From Sphingobacterium daejeonense (GTDB taxonomy: Bacteria; Bacteroidota; Bacteroidia; Sphingobacteriales; Sphingobacteriaceae): a stretch of DNA of 64,000 nt. Below, piece after piece: positions 20,683-29,945 of the stretch. The notes under the pieces were generated by a model that did no database searches, was not told the DNA's origin, and saw only the letters and a list, made by a program, of their open reading frames with translations. Both the position numbers and the translations under genes were made by a program. Numbering within the stretch: position 1 is the first letter of the stretch; the number at the start of each line of letters is the position of its first letter. The stretch lies in contig NZ_LR590470.1 in NCBI RefSeq assembly GCF_901472535.1, forward strand, positions 496,001-560,000, written 5' to 3'.

Positions 20683-20720
20683 AGCGGTCGAATCATGAAA
20701 GATTCGACCGCTTTGTTTTT
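20683..20720. terminator. Bidirectional terminator between metallophosphoesterase and acs
   Basis: A perfect 12-bp stem, AGCGGTCGAATC (20683-20694) with GATTCGACCGCT (20701-20712), and a 6-base loop. A T-rich tail follows on the plus strand and a run of A precedes it (AAAAAGAG), giving a T tail on the minus strand. It serves both converging genes. Confidence 0.88.
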
Positions 20721-20764
20721 GCTTCGGCTCCGCTCAGCAACCGTGCTTCGGCTCCGCTAGCAAC
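20720..20764. repeat. Two tandem copies of a GC-rich ~24-bp intergenic repeat
   Basis: A unit beginning TGCTTCGGCTCCGCT occurs at 20720-20743 and again at 20744-20764. The second copy lacks one C after CCGCT and is cut at its end. It is much richer in GC than its surroundings and sits between the terminator and the acs stop. The core GCTTCGGCTCCGCT is perfectly repeated. It looks like a dispersed intergenic repeat; other genomic copies would have to be searched. Confidence 0.75.
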
Positions 20765-20767
20765 TTA

Positions 20768-22684
20768 TTATTTTTTCATTTCTTTTGCGCCTTCAATAAT
20801 TGCTTCTACCACTGTTGGGTCTTGCAGAGTTGAAGTGTCACCTAAATTTTCCAATTCACCTTCGGCAACTTTGCGCAATATTCTGCGCATGATTTTTCCT
20901 GATCTGGTTTTAGGAAGATCTGTTACGAACTGAATAATATCAGGTTTTGCAATTGCTCCAATGATGCGGGTCACTGTTTGCAAAATATCTTGTCTAGTTT
21001 TTTCAGCATCGATGTGGTGATTTGCAATGACATAGGCGTAAATACCTTGACCTTTTACTGGGTGTGGGTAACCTACAATTGCTGATTCAACAACATCTGA
21101 GTGCATATTGATTGCATTTTCTACTTCAGCTGTTCCAATTCTATGGCCTGAAACATTCAATACATCATCTACGCGGCCTGTAATTCTATAGTAACCTTCA
21201 GGGCTTCTATAACAACCGTCGCCCGTGAAATACATATTTTCATAGGTTGAGAAATAAGTTTGTCTACAACGTTCGTGGTCACCCCATGTCGTACGCAACA
21301 TACCAGGCCAAGGGAATTTAATACATAGATTTCCTGATACATCATTACCTTGAATTTCTTCTCCATTTTCATCCATTAGGCAAGGTTGAACTCCCGGCAA
21401 TGGCAACATCGCGTATCCTGGTATTTCAGGTGTAATACCGGCAATCGGAGTGATCAAATGACCACCATTTTCAGTTTGCCACCAAGTATCTACGATTGGA
21501 CATTCGCCTTTACCGATTTTATCGTGATACCAGTTCCAAGCTTCTTCGTTGATTGGTTCACCAACAGTACCTAGAACTCTCAAAGAAGACAGGTTTTTTC
21601 CTTCTAGGAAATCGTCTCCAAATGCCATCAACGAGCGTATCGCTGTTGGAGCGGTGTAAAGTATGTTCACATTGTATTTGTCAACGATGTCCCAAAAACG
21701 TCCTGCATCCGGATAAGTTGGTATACCTTCGAACATTAAGGAAGTAGCACCTTGTGACAAAGGGCCATAGATAATATAACTGTGACCTGTGATCCATCCG
21801 ATATCTGCCGTACAGAAATATACTTCTCCAGGTTTGTATTGGAACGTATTTGCAAATGTGTAGCCTGTATAAACCATATAACCGGCTGTGGTATGCACGA
21901 CACCTTTAGGCTTTCCGGTTGAGCCAGATGTATAAAGAATAAATAAAGTGTCTTCAGCATCCATCTCTTCTGCAGGGCAAGCCGGGTTACCTTGTGTTTC
22001 TACCTTTTTGATTTCATCTTCCCACCATACATCACGTCCTTTAATCATAGATACAGGGGTACGAGTTCTGGTCAGTACGATTACTTTTTCTACAGTGTCA
22101 CACTGCATCAAGGCATCGTCAACGATAGACTTCAATTCCAATATTTTCTGTCCACGGAATCCACCATCTGAAGTTATGACCAATTTACATTCAGCATCAT
22201 TGATGCGGTCTGCAATTGATCTAGCGGAGAAACCACCAAACACTACATTATGTATGGCTCCAATTCTAGCACAGGCTAAAACAGCAATAACCAATTCAGG
22301 CACCATAGGTAAATAAATACATACACGGTCACCTTTACGGATATTATTGTTTTTTAGAACATTGGCAAATTGCTCTACTTTTTGTAGCAATTGCTTGTAA
22401 GTGAGAATTCGGTGTGCTTCATTCGGGTCATTGGGTTCCCATATAATGGCTGGCTGATCTCCTAATTTATAAATATGGCGGTCTAAACAGTTTTCTGTAA
22501 TATTTAATTTAGCTCCTTCGAACCATTTTATGTCTGGATCTTTAAAATTCCAGTTCAGTACATTGGTCCATTTTCTTTTCCAAAAGAAATGGTCCGCCAC
22601 CTCACTCCAAAACGCTTCTGGCTCTTCTACACTCTTATTGTAAGCTTCTTGATACTCATCAAAAGATTTTAGCTGAAAATTCAT
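20768..22684 (-). CDS. acs: Acetyl-CoA synthetase (AMP-forming)
   Basis: A 638-residue enzyme that makes acetyl-CoA from acetate, ATP and CoA in the cytosol. It has the adenylate-forming motif YTSGSTGKPKGVVHT (~residue 251), the acetate-pocket region DIGWITGHSYIIYGPL, the VDTWWQTENGG motif (~400), the hinge TGDGCYRSPEGYYRITGRVDDVLNVSGH, and the acetylatable lysine motif TRSGKIMRR (~600). The length is typical of Acs. It is divergent from the UbiA-like gene (180 bp between starts) and ends at the shared hairpin at 20683-20720. Confidence 0.96.
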   Translation of the reverse strand: MNFQLKSFDEYQEAYNKSVEEPEAFWSEVADHFFWKRKWTNVLNWNFKDPDIKWFEGAKLNITENCLDRHIYKLGDQPAIIWEPNDPNEAHRILTYKQLLQKVEQFANVLKNNNIRKGDRVCIYLPMVPELVIAVLACARIGAIHNVVFGGFSARSIADRINDAECKLVITSDGGFRGQKILELKSIVDDALMQCDTVEKVIVLTRTRTPVSMIKGRDVWWEDEIKKVETQGNPACPAEEMDAEDTLFILYTSGSTGKPKGVVHTTAGYMVYTGYTFANTFQYKPGEVYFCTADIGWITGHSYIIYGPLSQGATSLMFEGIPTYPDAGRFWDIVDKYNVNILYTAPTAIRSLMAFGDDFLEGKNLSSLRVLGTVGEPINEEAWNWYHDKIGKGECPIVDTWWQTENGGHLITPIAGITPEIPGYAMLPLPGVQPCLMDENGEEIQGNDVSGNLCIKFPWPGMLRTTWGDHERCRQTYFSTYENMYFTGDGCYRSPEGYYRITGRVDDVLNVSGHRIGTAEVENAINMHSDVVESAIVGYPHPVKGQGIYAYVIANHHIDAEKTRQDILQTVTRIIGAIAKPDIIQFVTDLPKTRSGKIMRRILRKVAEGELENLGDTSTLQDPTVVEAIIEGAKEMKK

Positions 22685-22864
22685 TTTTTAATAAAAAATT
22701 ATAGGTCTACATTATCTTTACATCAGGAAATTATTTAATTCGGTCAATTAGTTATTTGCAGCGGAAAAAACAAGAACCTGTTTAGCTAATTTAATTTTTT
22801 TTCGACTGAAATGCTAATTTTTGTGCGTCAGGAACAAATATTGAGTGTTAAATGTTAGCCTAAC

Positions 22865-23734
22865 ATGATAATGGGTTTGAAAAAGATTTATTATTTTTTG
22901 GTACATACCAACCTGTTGATTGCATTTGCCGCTGTGGCACAATGTGCCTTGACGTATTATGTTCTGAACTTTCCTGTCAATAGCCCTATTCTATGGATTG
23001 AGGGGGCGACAACTTTGTTGCTTTATAATTTGAGTTTATATCTGTCACTTCCCCAAGACCCCAGTAAATCTCCTTACCACCGGACTCGGTGGATTGGGAA
23101 AAACATGTGGCTTTTCTGGACTTTTAGTGCTGTATCCTTTCTGATTACTATTTGGGCACTGTTTCATGTTCATTTTTTAACATTGGTTTTTTTGGGGTTT
23201 ATAGGTGTAATTAGTCTTGCATATGCAGTACCTCTTTTAAAAACAAAAGGTAAATGGATCTCCATGCGTCAGGTTCCTGGGCTCAAGGTTTTTTATATTG
23301 CACTAGTGTGGTCATTAAGTAGCGTCGGCTTGCCAGTGGTAGAACTATTTGCTAATAGTGCAGATATCAATTGGTATGCGGCAAATTATTTAGGATTGGT
23401 AAAGATTGTATTCCTAGTTTTGTGTACTTTACCCTTTGATATCAGGGATTATGAACAAGACAGTCTCTATAACCTAAAAACTGTTCCCATATTATTAGGA
23501 AAAGAGCGAGCAATCAACTTATCTTATGGTATAGGGCTTTTTCATTTAATCTTGATTGCCTTATCCCCAAACACTTTAAATGTTAAAATTGGTCTATTAT
23601 TAACAACGATGTTGATTTTGATCATGCTTAGATTCATAATCTATTCCAAGGAAAAACATTATCATCATGTTTATCTTTTAGATCTTTCTCTGATCATTCA
23701 ATGGCTATTGGTCTTATTATTTATTAAGATGTGA
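22865..23734 (+). CDS. UbiA-like membrane protein with one Asp-rich motif
   Basis: A 289-residue protein with about eight or nine membrane helices. The second Asp-rich motif of UbiA prenyltransferases is recognisable as PFDIRDYEQD near residue 193, with KTVPILLG following, as in that family. The first motif (NDxxDxxxD) is not seen; LYNLSLYLSLPQD sits at its expected place (~residues 57-69). It may be a UbiA-fold protein with altered chemistry. Its 3' end overlaps the converging dehydrogenase gene by 18 bp. The start codon could be either Met1 or Met3. Confidence 0.6.
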   Translation: MIMGLKKIYYFLVHTNLLIAFAAVAQCALTYYVLNFPVNSPILWIEGATTLLLYNLSLYLSLPQDPSKSPYHRTRWIGKNMWLFWTFSAVSFLITIWALFHVHFLTLVFLGFIGVISLAYAVPLLKTKGKWISMRQVPGLKVFYIALVWSLSSVGLPVVELFANSADINWYAANYLGLVKIVFLVLCTLPFDIRDYEQDSLYNLKTVPILLGKERAINLSYGIGLFHLILIALSPNTLNVKIGLLLTTMLILIMLRFIIYSKEKHYHHVYLLDLSLIIQWLLVLLFIKM

Positions 23735-24643
23735 GATGATTTTATCCGCCAAAACATCTGATAATTTGTAATAACTTTCAAACGTCCAGCCCGCCACATG
23801 TGGGCTTAGCAATACATTTTCTCTATCGATAAGGTCTTGATACCAGTCTTGATCCGCTAAGGACGGGAACTTTTCTATCGGTAATACATCAAAGGCAGCC
23901 CCAATAATTTTTCCTTCATCCAATTTTTTTAATACTGCTGGGATATTTACAATTCCTCCTCTTGCTCCCATCAAGAAAAATATTGGTTTCCTGAAATGGT
24001 ATAAATATTCATCGTCCACCATTCCTTTTGTTTCTCTCGTTAATGGAATATGGAAACTCAATACATCCGCTCTTTTTACAACTTCTTCCATCGAAACTTC
24101 CGTTGCATATTGGTCAGAAAATCCTGTTTTATATTTATCGTAAGCAATTACATTGACATCAAATCCCGATAGTTTCTTGGCCATTGATTTGCCATTATGG
24201 CCATAACCAATCAAAGCGACCGTTCTACCTTTTAATTCATAGCCGCGGTTTTCTTCCCTTTTCCACAAGCCGGTCCTTACTTCTTTGTCTCCACGGTTTA
24301 AATTGTTCATTAGGCTTAGCAACATACCGATCATATGTTCTCCAACAGCATCTCTATTTCCTTCATTGGCAGGAATAAGTTTAATTCCTCTGCTTTCAGC
24401 GTATGATTCATCGATATTGTCCATTCCTGCACCAGCTCTTCCAATCATTTTAAGAGAAGGATTCAGGTCAATAAATTCTTTGTCGACTTGGAATTTTGAC
24501 CTAATAATTAACCCATCATACTCAGGGATCAATTTTTCTGCACCTATTTTGTCTATTTCGGGTTGATAATTGAATTTTACTCCTGCTTTGCTAAGTTTTT
24601 CTAATAGAATTTCGTGTATATCGTCAACAATTAAGATGTTCAT
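23717..24643 (-). CDS. D-2-hydroxyacid dehydrogenase (phosphoglycerate-dehydrogenase-like)
   Basis: A 308-residue NAD-dependent dehydrogenase. GRAGAGMDNID (~residue 76) and NEGNRDAVGEHMIGMLL mark the substrate-domain part. The Rossmann motif GYGHNG is near residue 146, the catalytic arginine lies in MGARGGIVN, and the histidine in LLSPHVAGWT. It has no C-terminal ACT domain, so it is the short form. Substrate may be 3-phosphoglycerate (serine synthesis) or another 2-hydroxyacid; the sequence does not decide. It follows the monooxygenase gene by 11 bp, probably in one transcript. Confidence 0.85.
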   Translation of the reverse strand: MNILIVDDIHEILLEKLSKAGVKFNYQPEIDKIGAEKLIPEYDGLIIRSKFQVDKEFIDLNPSLKMIGRAGAGMDNIDESYAESRGIKLIPANEGNRDAVGEHMIGMLLSLMNNLNRGDKEVRTGLWKREENRGYELKGRTVALIGYGHNGKSMAKKLSGFDVNVIAYDKYKTGFSDQYATEVSMEEVVKRADVLSFHIPLTRETKGMVDDEYLYHFRKPIFFLMGARGGIVNIPAVLKKLDEGKIIGAAFDVLPIEKFPSLADQDWYQDLIDRENVLLSPHVAGWTFESYYKLSDVLADKIISHLNK

Positions 24644-24654
24644 ATGCTGTAATG

Positions 24655-25809
24655 TTATTTCATGAAGTCTTGTTTGAAAAGCTTAATCAATGCCTGCTGA
24701 TTCATCCGTTCAGGCATGATTTTCATCATGTTATTTCTTATTGAAATTAGGAATTTATTCTCCCATTGCGCTACTTCACCAATAAATTTTGAGGTGTCAG
24801 TAATATATTTAGTTCTTTTTAATCTTCTGGATTCAAAGGATTTAAATGCATCCTTTACAGATTTGTTTTTTTGAAGTTCATCTGTCAATACTGCTACATC
24901 TTCCATCGCTTGGCATGCTCCCTGTCCCATGTTGGGGGTGCATGCATGAGCCGCATCACCAATTATAAGGATGTTGTCAAATGCAAATTGATTTAATGGT
25001 TTAATATCTATGATATCACTCCAAATAAGTTGTTCATTTTTGGTTTGAGAAAGTACTTCTTGAATTGGGTGATGGTAGGAAGAAAACTGTTTTTTCAGAT
25101 CTTCAATTGCAAAATTTTTAAAGGTTGGGTTCTGCCGAGGTCCATTTATACAAGCATACCAATAGATTCTATCATTGATTAATGGTGTTAATCCAAATCT
25201 GCCTTTATCTCCCCAAGTTTCTGTTCCTTTTTGAAGTTTTAAAGATGAATTGTCTATTGTTGCTCTCCAGCAGCTATAGCCAGCATATCTAGGTTTCGAA
25301 TCAGGAATTAATTGTTGTCTTAATGGAGACTTGACACCATCGGCAATTATTAGATATTTTGTCCTATATATGGAACCATCCTCAAAATACAGTTCGATAA
25401 AGTCTGTGTGTTGTTTGAAATTTATGGCTCTTTTTGCTAATGATAAATTGATTTGATCAATCTTGGAAAGTAAGAATAAGTGTAAGTCAGATCGGTGAAT
25501 GGCGAAGTTTTTCTGGTCATATTTTTCGGAAAGTTTTTTGGTATTGGGGTTGACCAATATTTCCCCGTTTTTGTCCAAGATTGCAAAGGAATCTAGATAG
25601 TATCCAATGTTTTCAATTTCATTGCGTAGCCCTAAATAATCTAAGGCTTGCATGGCATTTGCTGCCAAGCCAAATCCTGCACCAATTCCTTTCAGTTCTT
25701 TTGATTGTTCAAAAAGGTGGAATTCACGATTTAGGTTTTTAAGGGCAATTGCTGCCGTTAGGCCAGCCACCCCACCACCGATTATTGTGAACTCACTTTG
25801 AACTTCCAT
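24655..25809 (-). CDS. FAD-dependent monooxygenase (PHBH fold)
   Basis: A 384-residue flavoprotein. The N-terminal dinucleotide motif IIGGGVAGLTAAIAL is at residues ~9-23, and the second FAD motif ILIIGDAAHACTPNMGQGACQAMED is near residues 275-299. ADGVKSPLR carries the DG motif of this class. These enzymes hydroxylate aromatic or isoprenoid substrates using NAD(P)H and oxygen; the substrate here is unknown. It begins 2 bp after rsmA on the same strand, so rsmA, this gene and the dehydrogenase form a leftward operon. Confidence 0.87.
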   Translation of the reverse strand: MEVQSEFTIIGGGVAGLTAAIALKNLNREFHLFEQSKELKGIGAGFGLAANAMQALDYLGLRNEIENIGYYLDSFAILDKNGEILVNPNTKKLSEKYDQKNFAIHRSDLHLFLLSKIDQINLSLAKRAINFKQHTDFIELYFEDGSIYRTKYLIIADGVKSPLRQQLIPDSKPRYAGYSCWRATIDNSSLKLQKGTETWGDKGRFGLTPLINDRIYWYACINGPRQNPTFKNFAIEDLKKQFSSYHHPIQEVLSQTKNEQLIWSDIIDIKPLNQFAFDNILIIGDAAHACTPNMGQGACQAMEDVAVLTDELQKNKSVKDAFKSFESRRLKRTKYITDTSKFIGEVAQWENKFLISIRNNMMKIMPERMNQQALIKLFKQDFMK

Positions 25810-25811
25810 GA

Positions 25812-26591
25812 TTAAAGTTTTGCTGCAATTTCATTGGTCAAGGCTTCGAAATCCTTAACTGACAAACGCTCAGCCCTCAATTCATAGAGTGGATTGTCGC
25901 TCATCCGATCCTTTGGAACCACTGCAGAAAGTGCATTTCTCAGTGTTTTCCTTCTTTGATTAAATCCTGCCTTTACGACTCTCCAAAATAATTTTTCATC
26001 ACAATCCAATGTTTCACGGTTATTTCTAACCATTCGCATTACGCCTGATAATACCTTTGGCGGAGGGTTGAATGCCCCCGCTTTGACGGTAAAAAGGTAG
26101 GACACATCGTAATAAGCTTGTAAAAACACACTCAGGATGCCATATTCTTTATTACCTGGTTTAGCAACACATCGTTCAGCAACTTCTTTTTGAAACATGC
26201 CAACCATCTCAACTACTCTATTTCTTTCCTCTAATACTTTGAATAAGATCTGTGAGGAAATGTTATAGGGGAAATTTCCAATAACGGCCATTTTATCGCC
26301 AAAATATTGGTTGAAATCGAGGTTCAAAAAATCTCCATGAATTAATCGATTGTCCAATTCAGGGTATTTATCTGCTAAAAATTCGATCGATTCATCATCA
26401 ACATCAATTAGGAAGGTTTCATATTCTTTATTTTGTAATAAAAAATCGGATAAAACTCCCATACCCGGTCCTACCTCTAATACCTGTTTGAATCCAAGTG
26501 AAGGAGTTAAAGCCTCAACAATTCGTTGTGCGGCATTTTTATCGTTAAGGAAATGCTGACCTAAATGTTTTTTTGCGCGTACTGAACCCAT
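25812..26591 (-). CDS. rsmA: 16S rRNA dimethyladenosine transferase RsmA (KsgA)
   Basis: A 259-residue SAM-dependent methyltransferase that dimethylates two adenines in the 3' hairpin of 16S rRNA. It has KKHLGQHFLND at residues ~7-17, SAM motif I EVGPGMGVLS near 40, the DVDD acidic motif near 62, and the catalytic NxxY motif GNFPYNIS near 106. The C-terminal helical domain includes KAGFNQRRKTLRNAL. The length is normal. It leads a three-gene operon and has a -7 box 16 bp before the start. Confidence 0.97.
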   Translation of the reverse strand: MGSVRAKKHLGQHFLNDKNAAQRIVEALTPSLGFKQVLEVGPGMGVLSDFLLQNKEYETFLIDVDDESIEFLADKYPELDNRLIHGDFLNLDFNQYFGDKMAVIGNFPYNISSQILFKVLEERNRVVEMVGMFQKEVAERCVAKPGNKEYGILSVFLQAYYDVSYLFTVKAGAFNPPPKVLSGVMRMVRNNRETLDCDEKLFWRVVKAGFNQRRKTLRNALSAVVPKDRMSDNPLYELRAERLSVKDFEALTNEIAAKL

Positions 26592-26606
26592 AGGATGTAT
26601 TTGTCA

Positions 26607-26614
26607 CAAAGATA
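26607..26614 (-). promoter_or_regulatory. TAnnTTTG -7 box for rsmA
   Basis: The minus strand reads TATCTTTG at 26614-26607, a full match to the Bacteroidota -7 consensus, ending 15 bp before the rsmA start. Confidence 0.55.
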
Positions 26615-26698
26615 GTGTTTTTAGCGTTGTGGGAATTTAATTTAATCGTCCATTTATAGCTAAATGGCAATTCAAGCATAATGTTTATGTTTTTTTGC

Positions 26699-26706
26699 TA
26701 TTTTTG
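26699..26706 (+). promoter_or_regulatory. TAnnTTTG -7 box for pdxA
   Basis: TATTTTTG fully matches TAnnTTTG, 22 bp before the ATG at 26729. No convincing -33 element is visible. Confidence 0.5.
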
Positions 26707-26728
26707 ACTATATCTAAAAGCATTGACG

Positions 26729-27784
26729 ATGAGTGAAAAATTAAAAATTGGTATTTCTGTAGGTGATATAAACGGGATTGGTTTAGAGGTTATTATCAAA
26801 TCCTTGATGGATAGCAGGGTAATGGATTTCTTTACACCGATTGTTTATGGAAACACTAAAGTTGCTTCATTTCATCGTAAAGCGATTGGCGTTAATGATT
26901 TTAGTTTTAATGTAATCAATTCAGCGGACCAAGCAAATCCTAAACGTCCCAATATGATTAATTGTTGGCAAGAGGATGTCAAGATTTCCCTTGGAGAGCA
27001 AAATGAAATTGGCGGTAAATATGCTTTTATATCCTTACAACGTGCTACTGAGGATTTGAAAGCGGGGGTAATTGATGCTTTGGTTACTGCCCCGATCAAC
27101 AAACACAATATTCAACAAGAAGGGTTTAATTTTCCTGGACATACCGAATACTTACAAAATGCATTTGATGCAAAGGACGTATTGATGTTTATGGTTAGTG
27201 ACGAATTGAGGGTAGGTGTAGTAACAGGTCATATTCCTGTCAAAGAGGTCTCGGTAGCTATTTCTGAGGATAGTATCCTTCATAAGTTAAGAATGATGAA
27301 CGAAAGCCTTAAGAAGGATTTCTGGATTCAGAAGCCTAAGATTGCTGTTTTGGGATTGAACCCCCATGCAGGCGATGATGGTCTTATTGGTACAGAAGAT
27401 CGTGATATTATCCGACCTGCTATCGAAAAGGCGAATGCTGAGGATATCTTTTGTTTTGGGCCTTTTCCAGCGGATGGATTCTTTGCAGCAGATGCGTATA
27501 ACAAGTTTGATGCGGTTTTGGCGATGTATCATGATCAAGGCTTGATTCCTTTCAAACATATCGCTGCTCGCAATGGTATTAACTTTACTGCTGGTCTTCC
27601 AGTTGTTCGTACGTCACCAGACCATGGTACGGGTTATGATATCGCTGGGAAGAACTTAGCCTCCAATGCATCTTTCTTGGAAGCTATTTTTGAAGCTGTT
27701 CATATTGTAAATAGACGCAGAGAACAAGAAGTACTTACTGAAAATCCACTTGCCTTCCGCCGATTGTCAAAAGATCGCGATTAG
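26729..27784 (+). CDS. pdxA: 4-hydroxythreonine-4-phosphate dehydrogenase
   Basis: PdxA oxidises 4-phosphohydroxy-L-threonine in pyridoxal phosphate synthesis. I choose ATG 26729 (MSEKLKIGISVGDINGIGLE); a TTG two codons upstream is less likely. The ~351-residue protein has VTAPINKHNIQ and NFPGHTEYLQ (metal-binding histidine), LNPHAGDDGLIG, MYHDQGLIPFK and TSPDHGTGYDIAGK, all PdxA signatures. The gene begins 137 bp from the divergent rsmA; rsmA and pdxA are often neighbours in bacteria. Confidence 0.96.
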   Translation: MSEKLKIGISVGDINGIGLEVIIKSLMDSRVMDFFTPIVYGNTKVASFHRKAIGVNDFSFNVINSADQANPKRPNMINCWQEDVKISLGEQNEIGGKYAFISLQRATEDLKAGVIDALVTAPINKHNIQQEGFNFPGHTEYLQNAFDAKDVLMFMVSDELRVGVVTGHIPVKEVSVAISEDSILHKLRMMNESLKKDFWIQKPKIAVLGLNPHAGDDGLIGTEDRDIIRPAIEKANAEDIFCFGPFPADGFFAADAYNKFDAVLAMYHDQGLIPFKHIAARNGINFTAGLPVVRTSPDHGTGYDIAGKNLASNASFLEAIFEAVHIVNRRREQEVLTENPLAFRRLSKDRD

Positions 27785-27817
27785 GTAAACATTTGTATTT
27801 ACTAAAGGTTCCACCTA

Positions 27818-27845
27818 TTGTTGTCTATAAATTTCATTACTTTTG
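27818..27845 (+). promoter_or_regulatory. Promoter of the CCA-adding enzyme gene
   Basis: TTG at 27818-27820 and TACTTTTG at 27838-27845 are separated by 17 bp, a Bacteroidota -33/-7 pair. The -7 box ends 12 bp before the ATG at 27858, so the mRNA leader must be very short. It also argues against the in-frame TTG start at 27843, which lies inside the box. Confidence 0.6.
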
Positions 27846-27857
27846 CACTTTGTTGCT

Positions 27858-29264
27858 ATGAGTGAGAATTTAAGTCATCCCATTTTTCCTATAATTAAAG
27901 AATTGGCCCAAACAGAGCAAGTCGCTTGCTTTGTAATTGGCGGATATGTGCGTGATAGAATAATGGGTCGCCCATTTAAAGACGATATTGATATCCTTGT
28001 TTTAGGAAGTGGAATTGATTTTGCCAATAAATTGGGAGAAAAGCTTAACACCAAAGTTGCTGTTTATAAATCATTTGGCACAGCAATGTTAGTCTATCAG
28101 GGTCTTCAAGTAGAGTTTGTTGGTGCGAGAAAAGAATCCTATAGAAAGGATTCGAGGAAGCCTATTGTAGAAGATGGCACTCTTGAGGATGACCAAAATC
28201 GTCGTGATTTCACCATTAATGCTATGGCATTTTCATTGAACAGTGCAAATTATGGTGAGCTGGTGGATCCATTCAATGGAGTTGAGGACATTAAAAACAG
28301 GATAATCAGGACCCCTTTGGCACCAGATATTACGTTTTCTGACGATCCATTACGAATGATGCGTGCTATTCGATTTGCGACACAGCTGAATTTCAGGATT
28401 GAAGCCCAAGCACTTAATGCTATCAGCGAACAGGCAGATCGCATTCAAATTATCTCTAAAGAAAGAATTGCAGACGAACTGAATAAAATTATTCTAGCTG
28501 AAAAACCTTCTATCGGGTTTAAGTATTTATTTGATACTGGACTTCTGGAGAAGATATTTCCTGCAATGTATGATTTACATGGAGTAGAATACATTGACGG
28601 GAAAGGGCATAAGGACAATTTTTATCATACTTTGGAAGTTCTGGATAATGTTGCTGAAATGTCTTCAGACCTGTGGTTGAGATGGGCTGCTATCATGCAT
28701 GATATTGCTAAACCTGCTACGAAAAGGTTTGACAAGAAAATTGGGTGGACGTTTCATGGGCATGAAGACAGAGGAGCTAAAATGGTTCCCAAGCTGTTTG
28801 CAGATTTGAAGCTGCCTTTGAATGAGAAGATGAAGTTTGTTCAGAAACTTGTCCTACTTCATTTAAGGCCAATAGTATTGGTGAAGGATATAGTTACAGA
28901 CTCTGCGGTAAGAAGGTTGCTATTTGAAGCTGGGGATGATATTGATGATTTGATGTTGCTATGCCATGCAGATGTAACAACAAAGAATGAATATAAGAAG
29001 AAGAAATATAGGGAGAATTTCGACTTAGTAAAACAGAAGTTGAAAGATGTTGAGGAGAGGGATCATTTAAGAAATTGGCAGCCTCCAATTGATGGGGAAG
29101 ATATCATGAAAACATTTGGCATTGGGCCAGGTCGATTTGTTGGTATTATAAAGAATGCTATCCGTGAAGCCATCTTAGAAGGGGATATTCCAAATTCCAA
29201 ACAGGAAGCCTTCAGTTTCATGGTAGAAAAGGGTAAAAGCTTGGGTTTAACTCAAGTTTTATAG
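27858..29264 (+). CDS. CCA tRNA nucleotidyltransferase with HD domain
   Basis: A ~468-residue enzyme that builds or repairs the CCA tail of tRNAs. The class II nucleotidyltransferase head has [23 protein letters not shown] (residues ~22-44) with the catalytic DxD, then [11 protein letters not shown] and a RNA-binding neck ([17 protein letters not shown]). A C-terminal HD domain follows with [12 protein letters not shown] and HGHEDRGA. The tRNA genes in this window lack an encoded CCA, so such an enzyme is needed. Start chosen at 27858 from the promoter position. Confidence 0.93.
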   Translation: MSENLSHPIFPIIKELAQTEQVACFVIGGYVRDRIMGRPFKDDIDILVLGSGIDFANKLGEKLNTKVAVYKSFGTAMLVYQGLQVEFVGARKESYRKDSRKPIVEDGTLEDDQNRRDFTINAMAFSLNSANYGELVDPFNGVEDIKNRIIRTPLAPDITFSDDPLRMMRAIRFATQLNFRIEAQALNAISEQADRIQIISKERIADELNKIILAEKPSIGFKYLFDTGLLEKIFPAMYDLHGVEYIDGKGHKDNFYHTLEVLDNVAEMSSDLWLRWAAIMHDIAKPATKRFDKKIGWTFHGHEDRGAKMVPKLFADLKLPLNEKMKFVQKLVLLHLRPIVLVKDIVTDSAVRRLLFEAGDDIDDLMLLCHADVTTKNEYKKKKYRENFDLVKQKLKDVEERDHLRNWQPPIDGEDIMKTFGIGPGRFVGIIKNAIREAILEGDIPNSKQEAFSFMVEKGKSLGLTQVL

Positions 29265-29338
29265 AAATTGATTTTTTAAAAAAATATGTATTTTTAAAGC
29301 TTGAAATATAGCTTAATCTAATAAACACATTAAATAAC

Positions 29339-29920
29339 ATGGCGATTTACAGATTTAGAATAACTTTTGAAGACTACGAAGATGTTTATAGAGAAATAGA
29401 TATGCCTTCTAAAAGTACTTTTTTGGATTTACACAGAGAGATTCAAAAAACTACGGGTTATGATACTGAGCGTTCATCCTCATTTTATGTAAGCAATGAT
29501 CAATGGAAAAAAGGGATTGAGATTGCTTATTTGCCAAATGATAGAAAAAAAGCAAATGGGGTTTTGAATGTTGAAGAGATCCGTTTAAGTAAATTTATTG
29601 ATGATCCACATCAAAAATTCTATTATACGTATAATTTCGACCGTCCTTATGATTTTCACGTTGAACTAATCAAGATTTTAAAAGAAGAAGATGGCAAGGA
29701 ATATCCTGCGCTTTTCAAGAAAATTGGCGAGGCTCCGAGAAATTTAACAGCAGCGAATTTCCCTATCAGCCCAGATGATGACGATGAAGATGAATTTGTA
29801 GCAGAAGAGGGTGAAGAATATGGAGTGGATGAAGAGGATGATTACGATATGTTTGATGATGAGGAAGGGGAAGAGTCTGAAGGTGGAGAATCAAATAATT
29901 CAAAAGAAGAAGATTATTAA
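29339..29920 (+). CDS. Plasmid pRiA4b ORF-3-like protein with acidic tail
   Basis: A 193-residue protein. Residues 1-~145 resemble the plasmid pRiA4b ORF-3 domain: YRFRITFEDYEDVYREIDMP at the start and KFYYTYNFDRPYDFHVELIKI near residues 94-114, where D-x-W is usual but D-R-P-Y is seen. The last ~50 residues are almost all Asp, Glu, Gly and Ser. The domain's function is unknown. It stands alone between the CCA enzyme and miaA and ends at the strong hairpin at 29946-29978. No mobile-element remains surround it, so it is probably a resident chromosomal gene. Confidence 0.8.
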   Translation: MAIYRFRITFEDYEDVYREIDMPSKSTFLDLHREIQKTTGYDTERSSSFYVSNDQWKKGIEIAYLPNDRKKANGVLNVEEIRLSKFIDDPHQKFYYTYNFDRPYDFHVELIKILKEEDGKEYPALFKKIGEAPRNLTAANFPISPDDDDEDEFVAEEGEEYGVDEEDDYDMFDDEEGEESEGGESNNSKEEDY

Positions 29921-29945
29921 TATTTATAATATTTAAATTCACAAT

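Noticed and set aside
20720..20764. CRISPR-like repeats
   Set aside because: There are only two directly abutting copies with no spacers and no cas genes.
29339..29920. Mobile element remnant because of the plasmid-named domain
   Set aside because: No transposase, inverted repeats or composition shift surround the gene.
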